A stretch of DNA of 49,547 nucleotides. It comes from a virus. Shown in pieces: positions 1 through 8,436 of this stretch; positions within the stretch are counted from its first letter, which is position 1, and each line of letters starts with the position of its first letter. Below the pieces are notes generated by a model. It was not told where the DNA came from. It did no database searches and worked only from the letters and a program-made list of their open reading frames with translations. A program made the translations under genes and the position numbers. The DNA lies in IMG/VR virus record IMGVR_UViG_3300025030_000025, positions 1-49,547 of that record; one strand, written 5' to 3'.

Positions 1-127
1 AGTTATCTGCAACAATTTTAACTTCTTCTAAAGATGGTAAATTAGAAGTAGCTTTTTCTGCATCTGGAATTAATTTAGTATTACGTCCTTCTATAAATGC
101 TTGATTATCAGATAAGGTTTCTTTAAC
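1..127. repeat. Left copy of 127-bp terminal overlap
   Basis: These 127 bases are identical to 49421-49547. The reading frame of the large minus-strand gene is continuous across the join. A 127-bp identity is what a de Bruijn assembler with k=127 leaves on a circular contig, so I read it as an assembly overlap showing that the molecule is circular or circularly permuted, not as a true phage terminal repeat. Unique length is therefore about 49420 bp. Confidence 0.9.
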
Positions 128-1150
128 AGCACCTAATCCTTGTTTCTGATATGATAATGGTTCAGTTAATAATGTTTCATTTACACGTTGTTCCATTAAT
201 TTATTTACTGGGGTCTCTTGAGTTAATCCTTCCACTGGGATGTTATTCTCAATAACCGTAGCTCTAATACCTAATTCATCTTCTAATGGTTTAATGCGTT
301 CTTCAAGTTTAGATACATAAGACTTCATAAACTGTTGGTTAGAACCTTTTAGTTCATCTACTGATTTTAATCTTGCATTACGTTCATTATATAAAGATTG
401 TAATTGAGTTTGTTTATCAAGCATATCAGTTGCTTCTTTACCACGTAATTCTTCAGTAACTTTAATATGTGTAACTTTCTCTGGTTTAATTTTATCCAGA
501 CCTTTGAATGCTAATAAAGTAGCACCTAACTGATTAACTTCATTAAGACCTTCACTTATTTCATTTAATCTTCTTTCATCTAAATCTAATAAAGGAGTTA
601 ATACTTTCATCTCTGGACGACCAGTAGCAATTAAATTGGCTATCGTACCTCTGAATATTCCTATCTGAGTTTTAGTATCACCAAACACTTTATTTAATTG
701 TTTAGTACCTTCTTGTACACTAATAGCTGGTAAGTTCATAACATCATCAAATGCTTTACCAGCTTTCTCACCAAAGATAGTTTTATTAGCGGTAGATATA
801 GTAGTTAATAATTGTGGGAATCCGGTTAAACTAAATGCGCCATGAGCTACACCTTGCCCAATATTAATAGCACCAGCAATAGGGTTATCACCTAACTGTT
901 CTAAACCTTTACCGATATAATCTGAAGGTGCAGAATAAATACTTGCCAGTTCTTGTATGCCTTTATATATGGTATCTGGGATTGCTATCTTACGCTGAGA
1001 AGAAACTTGCTGTTCTACCTGTCGTTTATTACGTTCTAATAAATTTGGGTCAACAGTGGTATCTTCTTTAGCAGAAGGTAAAGTGGAATATAGCATTTTA
1101 GAATATTTGCCACCACCAGTATTAGAAACCATTTGAGAATATTTTCCCAT
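1..1150 (-). CDS. Giant internal virion/ejection-like protein, N-terminal part
   Basis: This is the 5' part of a 1349-residue gene that is split only by the contig ends. It starts with ATG at 1150 (MGKYSQMVSNTGG), overlapping the TAA of the upstream gene as TAATG, and runs to base 1. It then continues in the same frame from 49420 down to 46521 (4050 nt in all). This part is mostly helical and charged, with a glycine/alanine-rich patch near residues 85-110, then long coiled-coil-like stretches. Podoviruses carry one very large late protein of this kind that is ejected with the DNA. I recognise no catalytic motif here. The role as internal or ejection protein is inferred from size and position after the tail genes. 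Confidence 0.8.
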   Translation of the reverse strand, partial: MGKYSQMVSNTGGGKYSKMLYSTLPSAKEDTTVDPNLLERNKRQVEQQVSSQRKIAIPDTIYKGIQELASIYSAPSDYIGKGLEQLGDNPIAGAINIGQGVAHGAFSLTGFPQLLTTISTANKTIFGEKAGKAFDDVMNLPAISVQEGTKQLNKVFGDTKTQIGIFRGTIANLIATGRPEMKVLTPLLDLDERRLNEISEGLNEVNQLGATLLAFKGLDKIKPEKVTHIKVTEELRGKEATDMLDKQTQLQSLYNERNARLKSVDELKGSNQQFMKSYVSKLEERIKPLEDELGIRATVIENNIPVEGLTQETPVNKLMEQRVNETLLTEPLSYQKQGLGAVKETLSDNQAFIEGRNTKLIPDAEKATSNLPSLEEVKIVADN

Positions 1151-2118
1151 TATTTCCACAATCCTTGTTGTCTTAACTGTAATAATTCAGCACCAGTTGG
1201 CTTACGTCCTTCTTCCTTTTCAAAATCTGCTATAAATTCTTGCTTAGTCATTATCTTGTTATCATTAGAACCTGGTATAACTACATTACCTTTATCATCT
1301 TTATACCATTTAGCACCACTTAATCCAAGTTTATCAGCTATCTCTTTAGAAGGTACTGTTAATTTTTCAGACTTAACTTTATTTTCTGCATATTTACTTG
1401 CTTGTTCATAAGTCTTTAGATAATTACCATTATCATCAATCCAATAGTTATCGCCAGCTTTTAATCCAGCTTTCTTAAAATCTTCTTTATCAGCTTGTTT
1501 ATCTGTTACTACATAAGGTGTCATATATTGATTATATTTAGCTAAACCAGTTTCATAATACTGTTTTACTTTATTTAAATCTTCTTCAGCTTTACGTTGT
1601 TTTTCAGCTAAAGTTAATTCTTGTATAGCGCCAGTTAATGCATTAAATTCTGATGGTCTATCTATATCCGCTATTATATATTTGCCATTTGCATCTTTCT
1701 TATATTCTCCAGTATCAATATTAAGATAACCTTTTTGTGTAGAACTGCCTGGTAATAAAGCAGTTTTATATGAATCTTTATAATCTTTAGGTGTTGGAGA
1801 ATCAATCATTAATTTACCAGAAGAATCTTTAAGATAATTACCACTTGCACTTACTCTTGTTTTAGTTCCAGATTGATATGGTATAGGTGCATCAACTTGA
1901 TAAGGATAAGTTTCAGGTTCTACTTTACTTATATTAAAGTTAAGTTGTTTTTCCTGACGTATATCATCTCTTTGTCTGAAGAAATTCATTAAACTTTCTT
2001 GACGTTGTATGCGAGACTGTTCTAAATCAAACTGACGTTGCTTTTCATTAAGTTCTCTATTCTGTAAAAAATTACTTAATGATACTTCGCCATAAGTAAA
2101 TCTAAAAGGCTCTGCCAT
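1150..2118 (-). CDS. Putative internal virion protein, 322 aa
   Basis: Lysine-, glutamate- and glutamine-rich protein with a helical N-terminus (residues 10-60) followed by repeated short motifs of the type GNYLKD and GKYIIAD, which look like small beta repeats around residues 90-140 and 235. I chose the ATG at 2118 (MAEPFRFTYGEV), which has a GAGG ribosome binding site, over an in-frame start 33 nt upstream that lies inside the preceding gene. Its stop overlaps the start of the giant protein gene, so the two are probably translationally coupled. It lies between tail genes and the giant protein, where podoviruses encode injected proteins. No family was recognised. Confidence 0.7.
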   Translation of the reverse strand: MAEPFRFTYGEVSLSNFLQNRELNEKQRQFDLEQSRIQRQESLMNFFRQRDDIRQEKQLNFNISKVEPETYPYQVDAPIPYQSGTKTRVSASGNYLKDSSGKLMIDSPTPKDYKDSYKTALLPGSSTQKGYLNIDTGEYKKDANGKYIIADIDRPSEFNALTGAIQELTLAEKQRKAEEDLNKVKQYYETGLAKYNQYMTPYVVTDKQADKEDFKKAGLKAGDNYWIDDNGNYLKTYEQASKYAENKVKSEKLTVPSKEIADKLGLSGAKWYKDDKGNVVIPGSNDNKIMTKQEFIADFEKEEGRKPTGAELLQLRQQGLWK

Positions 2119-2119
2119 A

Positions 2120-2869
2120 TTAACCTCGATTATTCCAATTCCAAGTGCCAACTTTTGTATTATTGCTATTATTAAATATATCTGCTACTTGATTAGGAAG
2201 ATTACCTAATAATATCAAATTCTGATTCCATTTAGAATCTGAACGAGTTTGATTATATTGTGATTGATTCTGATTAAGTTGAGCCATACCAGTTAAGAAA
2301 CTTAACATAGAATTACTGGCGTTAATAGCATTACCAGTGTTAGACAGAAATAGGTCTTTAGTGCTATTAACTACAACATCATTAATTTTACCAAGATTAG
2401 CTTTATTCTGTTCATTAGCTAATAACGCACTCGATTCAGTTCCTAATCCCATACCTCTATTGAATGCTAACAAAGAACTCGTTGAAGTGCCAGCAGATAA
2501 AGTACGTTTTAAGTTATTACTAAAATCAGTATAATATTTAGAATTAGGGTCGCTTAACTGATTAGCAGTATTTGATAATAATTCTTCTGGGGTTTTAGGA
2601 ACTTCTTCTGGAGTATTTGCAGTATTAGTATTAGTTTCACCTTCTTGATACCAAACTGGAAACCAACCTTTATCTTTATAAGGATTATCTTTCCAGTTAA
2701 TATCACCAGCGAACCCTCTGTATGGGTCAAAAGTCCAACCGGAATTGTAATCACCAGCATATACCCAATCTTTTATTTTACCGTAAGTAGATGGCTTTGA
2801 AGTTTTAGTCCCATAATCTTTGGGATTTTCTTTAGCTATTCCATAATTTTTACTTGAGACCCATCCCAT
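2120..2869 (-). CDS. Putative internal virion or tail protein, 249 aa
   Basis: The N-terminal 75 residues are rich in Trp, Tyr, Gly and Asp. The rest is rich in Asn, Ser and Gln, with an alanine/glycine segment (AFNRGMGLGTESSALLA) and a helical C-terminus. Small proteins with a low-complexity, Asn/Ala-rich helical body are typical of the second member of a podoviral ejection-protein set. The stop lies 2 bp before the ATG of the next late gene. Structural role is inferred from position, and I recognise no named family. Confidence 0.65.
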   Translation of the reverse strand: MGWVSSKNYGIAKENPKDYGTKTSKPSTYGKIKDWVYAGDYNSGWTFDPYRGFAGDINWKDNPYKDKGWFPVWYQEGETNTNTANTPEEVPKTPEELLSNTANQLSDPNSKYYTDFSNNLKRTLSAGTSTSSLLAFNRGMGLGTESSALLANEQNKANLGKINDVVVNSTKDLFLSNTGNAINASNSMLSFLTGMAQLNQNQSQYNQTRSDSKWNQNLILLGNLPNQVADIFNNSNNTKVGTWNWNNRG

Positions 2870-2870
2870 C

Positions 2871-3098
2871 TTACACCTCTTTTTTATCTTCTAAAATTGT
2901 AACTTCACCAGTTTGTAAATCTATCGAAGCCCTTTTAATGTCAATTTCATTATCATCACAAAACTTTTGTATAATAAGATCACCATCTAATTGTAATTGG
3001 TTCACCTTATTAGAAATTTCCACTACGTCTCGTTTTAAAGACTTCATTTTCAAATCAATGACTTGTAATTTTAATTGTTCAATCTCTGATAATTTCAT
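2871..3098 (-). CDS. Small coiled-coil protein, 75 aa
   Basis: The first 45 residues form a clear heptad-like coiled coil (leucine, isoleucine and valine spaced in MKLSEIEQLKLQVIDLKMKS), followed by a short acidic beta-like tail ending in EDKKEV. It sits between the fibre-like gene and the internal protein genes with a 1-bp gap to the next gene, so it is part of the late operon. Possible roles are a fibre chaperone or a small virion protein; neither can be shown from sequence. Confidence 0.6.
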   Translation of the reverse strand: MKLSEIEQLKLQVIDLKMKSLKRDVVEISNKVNQLQLDGDLIIQKFCDDNEIDIKRASIDLQTGEVTILEDKKEV

Positions 3099-3123
3099 TT
3101 TGTTTTCTCTGTTTAGTTAATCG

Positions 3124-5361
3124 TTATACTAATTCTAAACTGGTGAGAACAGTATAACCAGTTCCGTTAATTGTTAAAGTACGCCCATAAGCATTTAACG
3201 TACCATCCGATAAAACAACTGTATCTACAAGTCCTTCTGTACCGATACTGACAACAGACTTCCCATTAAACGTATCGTATTCTGTCTTACTTATTAATCC
3301 AGCAGTTACACTTGCAGTTGCCGCCATTGGTATATTTAATGTATGGGTAGATGTCGCTGAACTAAACGCTGGCGCAGTACCACTTGTCCCAACAGCGAAT
3401 GTTTGTGTCGCCACAGTCAAACCACCTAAAGAAGTAATTGCGGCAGTTAAATATCTCCCATCAATATCTACCGTTACAGTACCAGCGTCTTGCTGGGTTA
3501 AAGTTATTATCCCATCACCAGTATTAAACGAAGCAGAAGCTATCATGTTGCTATAAGCCGCATCCCAATTAGAACGGCTACCGGAACCATAATCAGTTAC
3601 CCATTGTGCTGCACTATTCCAAGCAGAAGAATTATCCGTTATCGAAGTTCCCCAAGCACTACCAGTTGATAAAGCTATACCAGCACCTGGATAAACCATA
3701 GAGGCTGGCGCGCTCCAACTTAATATTCCGCCAGTTGCGTTTGAACAAGTTAATACTTGGTTTAATGTTGGAGCCACACTTGGAAATGAATAAGCAACAT
3801 TATTTACTTTAGTTATATTACCACTTGCATCTACATCAAATAAAGTATCAATTTCAAATCCACCTACTGCGAGTAATCTTCCACTACATTGTAATCCATC
3901 TGGGTTGGGTGTAGCACCTTGTACTGCCCCAAGAGACACACTCACGCCAAATCCCGTACTTTCCCAAGACATAATGGGAACTGTACTATTCCACACTTTC
4001 CATAAAAAGTCATCAACTCCGACAGCCCCAGCTTTATATAATATAATTTCATCTTGGTCTATATAAACCCCACCACTTGTAGAAGGTGTAGAATTACCTT
4101 TAATAGTAAACCCGATTAGTTCACCAGCTATAACTTGATTAGCGGCTACTGTGCTTGTATAAACTCCAGTGTTATCAATATAGGTTCCATTAGCACCCAC
4201 CCCATCCCAAGAAGCACCATTCCATCTCTTTAGTTGGTTTACTGTAACTGTAGTATCGAACCATAAATCACCAGGTAATGGAGAAGTTGGCGCAGTAGCA
4301 CTATAAAAACTTTCGACTTGTCTTTCACTAATATCAACCCATGCTGGAGTACCTATTGTTGCATCCCAACGATATAGTTTTTTAAGTGTAGTATTATACC
4401 ATAAATCTCCGTCTAAAGGTGAAGATGGAGCAGAAGAACTTCTCGTTGATATTATCCAATCTGCGCCAATAATATCACTACGACTGCCTATCTGCAACTT
4501 ACCTTTTAGATAAGCATTAGAAGTGTATAGCCCTATTTGGTCAGAACCATATAAAGCGGAAAAATCTGTATCATTTATTGTCCCAAGTAATCCAAGCTGT
4601 GCCGCTGGTACAGCATTAAAATAACCCGAATAAGTGCTTATAACAGTAAGAATCTTAATATAAGGTGCGAAGTTCCTATTCCCAGCACCTAAATCTCTTA
4701 CATCAGAAGTCATCATTACTATGACGCTTCCTCTGTCTGGATTTGTTGCAAGGTCATTATTCCCAAGCCTCACCAGCACATCACCAATTTCGAGAGAACC
4801 AATTTGAGCTGGTATATTGCCACCACTTTCAGAAGATTCTGTATAGGTGATAATATTGCCATTAACAGCAGTAACATCAAGTCTTAATTCTTTTACTACA
4901 GTAGCCCCATCCATATCAAATTTAGCAGTGTAAAGTAAATCTCCTACTTTGAAAGGGCTTAATAATGAATCATTAGAATTTTTAATTTCAAATTCAGTTT
5001 CATTAGCAAATACTACTATGCCGGAATCAGATAAAATTACTGCCCCATTTACAGTTCTGATACTTTGTGCATATACATTTTTAGCATAAAAATTATCTAC
5101 ATCTAATCTTTCAAAATGAGGATAAGGACGAGACTTTGCTGGTTTTTCAGTTAGAAAATCTTGAAAAGTAGTGTACCATCCTCTATCTCCTTTAACTTCA
5201 AGATATGCTTTGTCTCTATCATCGGAAGTTAAACGAATATCTCCACTTTTCCCTTGTCCACCATAGCCAACAGAACGCTCTGATGAATTGACGGCATCTA
5301 TAAGAACGTTAATTTCTCTGGACACTTCTTGAAAAGTTGTAAGATGTTTAGTGCTTTTCAT
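3124..5361 (-). CDS. Tail fibre or appendage protein, 745 aa
   Basis: The N-terminal region (1-110) starts with helix and strand content likely to dock on the tail. Near residues 305-395 there are two copies of a module reading GDLWYNTTLKKLYRWD and GDLWFDTTVTVNQLKRWN, a repeat common in phage fibre and appendage proteins. The rest is beta-rich, with many Ser, Thr, Gly and Ala and no Cys cluster, ending in a short beta segment. The start codon overlaps the stop of the upstream gene by 4 bp (ATGA). I infer receptor binding or a side appendage. No chaperone cleavage motif or depolymerase active site was seen. Confidence 0.75.
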   Translation of the reverse strand: MKSTKHLTTFQEVSREINVLIDAVNSSERSVGYGGQGKSGDIRLTSDDRDKAYLEVKGDRGWYTTFQDFLTEKPAKSRPYPHFERLDVDNFYAKNVYAQSIRTVNGAVILSDSGIVVFANETEFEIKNSNDSLLSPFKVGDLLYTAKFDMDGATVVKELRLDVTAVNGNIITYTESSESGGNIPAQIGSLEIGDVLVRLGNNDLATNPDRGSVIVMMTSDVRDLGAGNRNFAPYIKILTVISTYSGYFNAVPAAQLGLLGTINDTDFSALYGSDQIGLYTSNAYLKGKLQIGSRSDIIGADWIISTRSSSAPSSPLDGDLWYNTTLKKLYRWDATIGTPAWVDISERQVESFYSATAPTSPLPGDLWFDTTVTVNQLKRWNGASWDGVGANGTYIDNTGVYTSTVAANQVIAGELIGFTIKGNSTPSTSGGVYIDQDEIILYKAGAVGVDDFLWKVWNSTVPIMSWESTGFGVSVSLGAVQGATPNPDGLQCSGRLLAVGGFEIDTLFDVDASGNITKVNNVAYSFPSVAPTLNQVLTCSNATGGILSWSAPASMVYPGAGIALSTGSAWGTSITDNSSAWNSAAQWVTDYGSGSRSNWDAAYSNMIASASFNTGDGIITLTQQDAGTVTVDIDGRYLTAAITSLGGLTVATQTFAVGTSGTAPAFSSATSTHTLNIPMAATASVTAGLISKTEYDTFNGKSVVSIGTEGLVDTVVLSDGTLNAYGRTLTINGTGYTVLTSLELV

Positions 5362-7328
5362 AACTCGAAAAATTTCCTTAAAGTAATATCTAATGAATAT
5401 ACAGAATTACCATAACCAGTGGCTTCTGTTATTTTCACTTGTAATAGTTTACCTTCTTCATAATTTCCACCAGATTTAAATTCAGATGACGTCAAAGAAG
5501 TAGTTGGAGTAGCTCTATTCTTGCCATAAGTTATTGTCGGAGCCGCAGTTAATGCTGTGCTATCCATAGTCGGACGATAGAACACTTTGCTTAATGATGG
5601 ATTACCAAAATCCAGTACCTTAGAAACCCAATAGAATGCACGATAAGTTATACTTGAAGTCGCTATATTACCACTTAAAGCATCTAACATTGAAGAACCA
5701 GTGGCAACATAAGTTTCTCCAAATTTACCGACAAATGCACCAAATCCAGTAGAAGTATTGCCACATGCAGTAAATTGTAGCCAACTATCCCACCTTTGTT
5801 TCGTCACATGAAATGTCCAAACATTACTATAACTACCTGTATGGTCGGGTACTATAAACAAAATCAAATTTTTAAGTGAATGAAAAACAACTACTGGGGT
5901 TTTACTTTGTTCGCCTACTGTATAATTTTTAGCAAATCCAGTCCAATCATAAGTGGCAGTTACATCTGTTTTAATAGCATCGCCAATCGTCCTTATCTGC
6001 TCTCCATCATGCCAATAAGCATTTTTATAATCACACCAAAACATCCCATAATCAGTTATTACTATACTGCGCTGGGACAAACAGCCAACACCAACAGTTG
6101 TATCTTCGATATAGAATCCATCAGCATTAATGCGATAAGCATTATTCTCATCGAATGCCCATATCTTACCATTGAACGCTTTCCAAGCTGTAGGTATTGA
6201 TGGTAATTTTAAATAATCACGTGTCCAATCAAACATATCATAACGATATTGTTTAGAACGGAAAGCAAGAAAAGCAGATTCTGGCATCTCAGATTTGTAA
6301 CAACCAGCAACGTAATGGTAAGCATTTAAATCTGTATCTAACGAATAATAAACATCGGAAGTAGTAAGAGTTTCTGGAATACCAGTTTGTTCTTCATAAG
6401 AAGATAATATATCAGTATTATTATCTACATAATCTATGGTCTTATGTGCACCGGATGTCGCCCAAGATATATTAGCACCAGTTCTGTCAACATATCCAAC
6501 CGCACTTGTAACATCTATTGACTGTTGCAATCTCCATAAAGTAGAGTCAGATAAAGAAACCTTACCATAAGTTTCATATCTACGATATATTTTGATACCA
6601 GTTACTCGTGCGTTTAGGTTGGCAATCGTATTTAAAGTTACTGTAAGAGTAAGATAATCAAAATCTTGTCCATGAGCTGGAATAGAATAACTTGCAGTAG
6701 AATTACCAATAGGGCTTTCTTGTATTCCATCATATACTAAAGATATATTATAATAATATTTTTTACTGGAATCGAAAGTAGTAGAACCATTATGCCCTAC
6801 TATATCTATGTCGAAAGTAGCGGAATGGTCAGTAGAATAAGTGGGTCTTGATATGCCAGCATTCCCATATTGCCAAGATTTACTTGCACCACCAAAATGT
6901 CCATAATCACAATTTCCTATCCAAGTGGGAGTAGTTGGGACACCAGTGGTCGTTCCATTAGCTACTCTTACTTCTTCATTATGAACTACCATAGAAGTTG
7001 CTGTTGATGCTATCGCAGTTGCACCAAAATTAGATGCCGGAGAAGCCGCATAAAAATCAGTTACTATATTCAGATAACCAGCATCAGCATAAACTAAATT
7101 CCATTTAGAATCTTTAGTTTTAATCCAATCAAATAATCTGCCAGCGGTAGCGGTAGTCGTACCCATAGTTTTAGCAGTAGAAGTAGGTATAGCTTTTAAT
7201 ATTCCTTCAGCGGCGTCAGCATCTATATTGTTAGAATCTGATGCAGCATTATCAGGAATATCTTCTGAATCTGCTCGTTTAATAATTCCTTTGTCAAAAC
7301 TGACAATAGAAAATCTTTCTTGTGACAT
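5358..7328 (-). CDS. Tail hub/stabilisation protein, P22 gp10-like, 656 aa
   Basis: The N-terminus has FDKGIIKRADSEDIPDNAAS followed by SNNIDADAAEG, a layout seen in the long beta-rich tail proteins of P22-type podoviruses that follow the head-tail adaptor. The rest is beta-rich with many aromatic residues, as expected for beta-propeller-like hub proteins. I chose the ATG at 7328 over an in-frame TTG six bases upstream; it follows the stop of the adaptor gene by 2 bp. Gene order (portal, scaffold, coat, adaptor, this gene, fibre) supports the call. The family match is from remembered patterns and was not searched. Confidence 0.7.
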   Translation of the reverse strand: MSQERFSIVSFDKGIIKRADSEDIPDNAASDSNNIDADAAEGILKAIPTSTAKTMGTTTATAGRLFDWIKTKDSKWNLVYADAGYLNIVTDFYAASPASNFGATAIASTATSMVVHNEEVRVANGTTTGVPTTPTWIGNCDYGHFGGASKSWQYGNAGISRPTYSTDHSATFDIDIVGHNGSTTFDSSKKYYYNISLVYDGIQESPIGNSTASYSIPAHGQDFDYLTLTVTLNTIANLNARVTGIKIYRRYETYGKVSLSDSTLWRLQQSIDVTSAVGYVDRTGANISWATSGAHKTIDYVDNNTDILSSYEEQTGIPETLTTSDVYYSLDTDLNAYHYVAGCYKSEMPESAFLAFRSKQYRYDMFDWTRDYLKLPSIPTAWKAFNGKIWAFDENNAYRINADGFYIEDTTVGVGCLSQRSIVITDYGMFWCDYKNAYWHDGEQIRTIGDAIKTDVTATYDWTGFAKNYTVGEQSKTPVVVFHSLKNLILFIVPDHTGSYSNVWTFHVTKQRWDSWLQFTACGNTSTGFGAFVGKFGETYVATGSSMLDALSGNIATSSITYRAFYWVSKVLDFGNPSLSKVFYRPTMDSTALTAAPTITYGKNRATPTTSLTSSEFKSGGNYEEGKLLQVKITEATGYGNSVYSLDITLRKFFEL

Positions 7329-7330
7329 TA

Positions 7331-7966
7331 TCAATAGCCTGGTGTAAATATTTCTTTTGGTATTGAGGGACTTGAATTAGCAAATCTGATACCTTTATGG
7401 ACACTCTTTTCAAATTCAGTAGCAGATAATTGTAACATTGCAATATCTTTGACCATAGCAGTAGAATTATCTGGAAATACTTTTTGTAATGTAGAATATA
7501 ATTTATACAATCTTTCCATTACTCCACTTCTAATTCCTTCATGAAATTGTGAATCTATTTCAGTTAAAGAGCTGGTAATAGTTTTAGTAGGTGGTACTGC
7601 CACATATTCACAATAAATATAAGCTACTTCTGCTGGTATTTCAGTTATAGCACAATTAAGATAATCATAAAATCTAATCTTCCCATTTTCGATTATGAAT
7701 TTAAGTTCATAAATTGCTTTTGCATATTCACCATCAGAATCTTTGAAAGTAACTTTAGTTAGTTTATCACCATCAATATCAGCAAATTCAGTGAGTAAAG
7801 TATATTCTACCGTATCAGCCACAATAGTTATCGTATCGGTTTTTTTATATATTTCAGTTCGATGTGCAAATTCTTTAATCCTTTCATTAATCAATTCAAG
7901 AATTAAGGTTTGCCCAGCTTGTGGAACTTCAACTTGGCACATTTCAAACATATTGTATATCGTCAT
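7331..7966 (-). CDS. Head-tail adaptor-like protein, 211 aa
   Basis: The N-terminus (MTIYNMFEMCQVEVPQAGQT) has a helix followed by ELINERIKEFAHRTE, then a beta-rich middle and a helical C-terminal third. This helix-beta-helix arrangement is typical of the small proteins that sit between portal and tail hub in podoviruses (T7 gp11 or P22 gp4 type). The gene lies immediately before the hub gene with a 2-bp gap. Function is inferred from size, fold pattern and order. Confidence 0.6.
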   Translation of the reverse strand: MTIYNMFEMCQVEVPQAGQTLILELINERIKEFAHRTEIYKKTDTITIVADTVEYTLLTEFADIDGDKLTKVTFKDSDGEYAKAIYELKFIIENGKIRFYDYLNCAITEIPAEVAYIYCEYVAVPPTKTITSSLTEIDSQFHEGIRSGVMERLYKLYSTLQKVFPDNSTAMVKDIAMLQLSATEFEKSVHKGIRFANSSPSIPKEIFTPGY

Positions 7967-7977
7967 TTAAATCTCCT

Positions 7978-8427
7978 TTAAGAAGTAGCAAACCATTCAA
8001 CAGCAATAGTCCCAGAAGATGCTGTCGTTCCGATACTAAAACTTTTCGCAACAGCGAATGGAAGAATGATTGCTTCACCTGGATTTAGTACTGCTAATAT
8101 AGATTCATCTAATGAAGTATCGCCAATAGTCAAAGTTAAAGTAGTAGCAACTGCAGCACCTAAAGCTGAGCTACTTGAATATGCATAACCAGTATGTTTT
8201 ACATAAATAAATTTACAAGAAGCAACAGCTAAATATCCACCAGAAGATTCATAAACGGGCGACCCTGCAGAATATCCCGAAGTCGTTCCCCAAGTTACAG
8301 TTACGTTTCCATTACCACCAACTGTATGCCCTACATCGGTTGCCATTACATCACTTGCCAACCCTTCTCCAGCGGCATGGGAATAAATTGGTGTAGCTGA
8401 TACTGCAAACTCTACTCTACTCGCCAT
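7978..8427 (-). CDS. Small beta-rich virion protein, 149 aa
   Basis: Composition is Ala, Ser, Thr, Gly and Val rich with alternating hydrophobic residues throughout, suggesting an all-beta fold. There is no signal peptide and few charged residues. The segment LNPGEAIILPF resembles the loop of phage decoration or fibre-cap domains. It lies in the late operon between the long coiled-coil protein and the adaptor. A virion surface role is inferred; no named family was recognised. Confidence 0.6.
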   Translation of the reverse strand: MASRVEFAVSATPIYSHAAGEGLASDVMATDVGHTVGGNGNVTVTWGTTSGYSAGSPVYESSGGYLAVASCKFIYVKHTGYAYSSSSALGAAVATTLTLTIGDTSLDESILAVLNPGEAIILPFAVAKSFSIGTTASSGTIAVEWFATS

Positions 8428-8436
8428 AACAAACTC

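Noticed and set aside
1-127. True phage direct terminal repeat
   Set aside because: The length equals a common assembler k value and it lies inside a coding frame, so an overlap artefact is more likely.
1133-1411. Plus-strand ORFs over the late region
   Set aside because: They are antisense to well-supported late genes with no ribosome sites.
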